From assembly GCA_907164885.2 (NCBI GenBank), contig OU015493.1:53445496-53509495 (forward strand): a stretch of DNA of 64,000 bases, in the 5' to 3' direction. The notes beneath the pieces are model-generated. The model had not been told where the DNA came from, did not search any database, and saw only the letters and a list, made by a program, of their open reading frames with translations. This stretch comes from Dolomedes plantarius (Eukaryota; Arthropoda; Arachnida; Araneae; Dolomedidae). The position numbers and the translations under genes were made by a program. Positions 56,601 to 59,600 of the stretch are shown here, in pieces; position 1 is the first letter of the stretch; each line of letters begins with the position of its first letter.

Positions 56601-59600
56601 AAGGCCAGTGAAATATAATTGTTTTATTTACTTTTCTATTTTGCGTTTAGTTAATTTTCCAATTGTTCAGAAATTATTCAAACAGAATTTATTACTTTAA
56701 ATATTTCAATAGGGGGGGTTACAGTTTATTCTTTCATCATTTTTTATTATTATTCTCATGTAGGAATTAAGGTGACTGTCTATGTTCGGAGTCAATTTAA
56801 AAAAAAAAAAAATTTAAAGGTTTTTTTCATCTTTTATGGTAAAATAACACTTAAAAATTAAAAAAAGAGACAAAAGCTTACCTGTAAATAGCATACATAC
56901 TTTTTTATAAATTGGTCAATTTGAAGTAATTTTTGATGAAATTTGCCTAAAACACCTATCTCTCTGCACAAAATCTTAAAGCCCTCACACATGATATTTT
57001 AATTTCCCTCTCACACATGATACATATGACAGTTATCTTCTAAATTACCTACAATCTAAGAGAAAATTTTAAAATGCAAAAATAATACATGCAATTTTAT
57101 ATTTCTATATGAAAATTTTCCCATATTCGTGATTCCTTTCCTTATAAAAACAGCCCTAAATAAAAAACTATTTATTATACACCAATTATTGTTCACTTTT
57201 TGTTTATTTTGTATTTGCTAAGGAAATTGTGTTGTTATTAGATATTTTTGAAGACCAGTGAAATATTTGTTTATTTTGTATTTGCTAAGGAAATTGTGTT
57301 ATTATTGGATATTTTTGAAAGCCAGTGAAATATAATTATGTTCTTTACTTTTCCATTTACTTAATTTTTTAATTGTTCAGAAATTAATTGTTAAAACAGA
57401 ATTATGTTTCAATATGAACATTTTCCCCGATTCATCATTCCTTTCCTTATAAAAACAGTTGTTCACAAATTAATTGTTCAAACAGAATTTATTACTTTAA
57501 ATATTTCAATGGGTGTGGGGGTACAGTTTATTCTTTCATCATTTTTTATTATCATTCTCAAGTAGGAATTAAGGTGACTGTCTACGTTCGGAGTCAATTT
57601 AAAAAAAAAATTTTAAAGGTTTTTTTCATCTTTTATGGTAAAATAGCACTTAAAAAAAGAGACAAAAACTTACCTGTAAATAGCATACTTTTTTATAAAT
57701 TGGTCAATTTGAAGTAATTTTTAGTGAAATTTACCTAAAACACATATCACTCTGCACAAAATCTTAAAGCCCTCACACATGATATTTTAATTTCCCTCTC
57801 ATACATGATACATATGACAGTTATCTTCTAAATTACCTTCAATCTAAGAGAAAATTATTCTTTCCTCATTTTTCATTATCATTCTCAAGTAGGAATTAAG
57901 GTGACTGTCTACGTTCGGAGTCAATTAAAAAAAAATTTTTTTAAAGGTTTTTTTCACCTTTTATGGGAAAATAGCACTTAAAAATTAAAAAAAGAGACAA
58001 AAACTTACCTGTAAATAGCATACTTTTTATAAATTGGTCAATTTGAAGTAATTTTTAATGAAATTTACCTAAAACACATATCACTGTGCACAAAATCTTA
58101 AAGCCCTCACACATGATATTTTAATTTCCCTCTCACACATGACACATATGACAGTTATCTTCAAAATGACCTAAAATCTAAGAGAAAATTTTAAAATGCA
58201 AAAATAATACACGCAATTTTGTGTTCCAATATGAAAATTTTTCACACTTTTATTGAAACTTCATCTGGTGGACGGATGGCTTGAGCGTAGCTAAGCGAAG
58301 CCTGAGCCTAGCCGGGTGAAGCCCGGCTAGTGTTAAATATCAGGGGATTAAGACTAAGTCCTGCATACAAACAGTCATTTAGAGAAAGTTCACCTTCTCC
58401 GTGTGCGCTGGCATCAAAAACAATTCATTTTTTGGAACTGACAGAGTCTCTATAAACCATAGAAAATGGTAGATAAAATAGTGTTTTATCGCTTTGAACT
58501 TTGTCATTTGTAACTTTTTCGATGATGCCTTTATTTTCATAATCGTTTAGTATCTCATGATAATCGTTATACAGTTCCAGATGCTTCTCAAATTTTCTAT
58601 TCAAATGATCCAGTCGTCTCCTGGCAACTGTTAAGTTATAATTTAATTCCCTGAAATCCCGTTTCCATGGTAACCTAACTTCATACCTCTCATTTTTGTA
58701 GCATATAGAATCCTTAAAAAGTGTCATGGCTTTGCCTTCCTCGTCCGAGTGTGCATCTTGGAATATGCCAATCGATTCCAATTCCCAAAACTGTTGTAAC
58801 CCCTCCTCAATGCGATCCTGAATAAAATAACACTGAGAATCATTTGGACGTACTGCGGGAATCGAACCTGTCACCATCCATCCGAAGACTGTCTCAATTA
58901 AAATGATAGTTACCCATTACCTGGATTTGATTTCCTTTTAGCAATTCGTAAAATACGTCAGCTCCCAGAAGAAGCAATATTTTTTGAGGTAAATAAAATT
59001 TAGGATTCGCGTACTTTATGTTTTCCGGCAAATTTAAATTAGAAATGTTTATTTTTTCAGATGGAACATTCCCAGCAATTTCGGGCAAAATCAAAAATTC
59101 AAGTTTCTTATTAAAGGATTCTTCATCATTCGTTATACGCGTACAAATCTTTTCAGTAATTGGTACTACTGTATTTTTTAGTCCAATTAAATTTGCCCTA
59201 CATCGCGATTTTTGAAAGCCTAATAAATTAGCTGTGTCTTCAATTATTAAATTCCTCATAGATGCGGAGTCACATAAAGCATTTAACTCCAACCAATTTC
59301 CGTTTGATTGCACAACTTTTACTTTCACCATGGAAAGTAGAACATTTTTGCTTGCATTAAGTGAATATAAACAAGATGCATTTTTCAGCTCATGATTCGT
59401 AAGGCCATCTGGCACCTGAGATCGCACAAAACTTTTCTCTTCGTTCGCCGCCAAATCATTGGCGCCGTTGCCATTTTTGTTTTGTTTATTCTTTTCGACA
59501 GAAAAGTTCACGCCGTGTAACATTGTACTATGATTTCTGTTACAAGTTTTACATTTTAAATGTATTTTCTTGCATTTAGACATTGCATGAAACCCAAGAC

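Larger units (their letters stand above)
50906..58330 (+). mobile_element. Large Helitron (7.4 kb) inserted in BEL RT
   Basis: Starts TCTATATAAATAAAGCAGAA after A50905 and ends with hairpin GCCGGGTGAAGCCCGGC and CTAG before T58331. The two BEL flanks meet between A and T with the RT reading frame in register and no base gained or lost, which fixes both borders. It carries helicase 3'-end fragments (54495-54758, 55871-56065) but no Rep/HUH region, so it is a non-autonomous derivative. Inside are smaller minus-strand Helitrons (52068-54480) and repeated segments (54740-58240). Confidence 0.95.
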
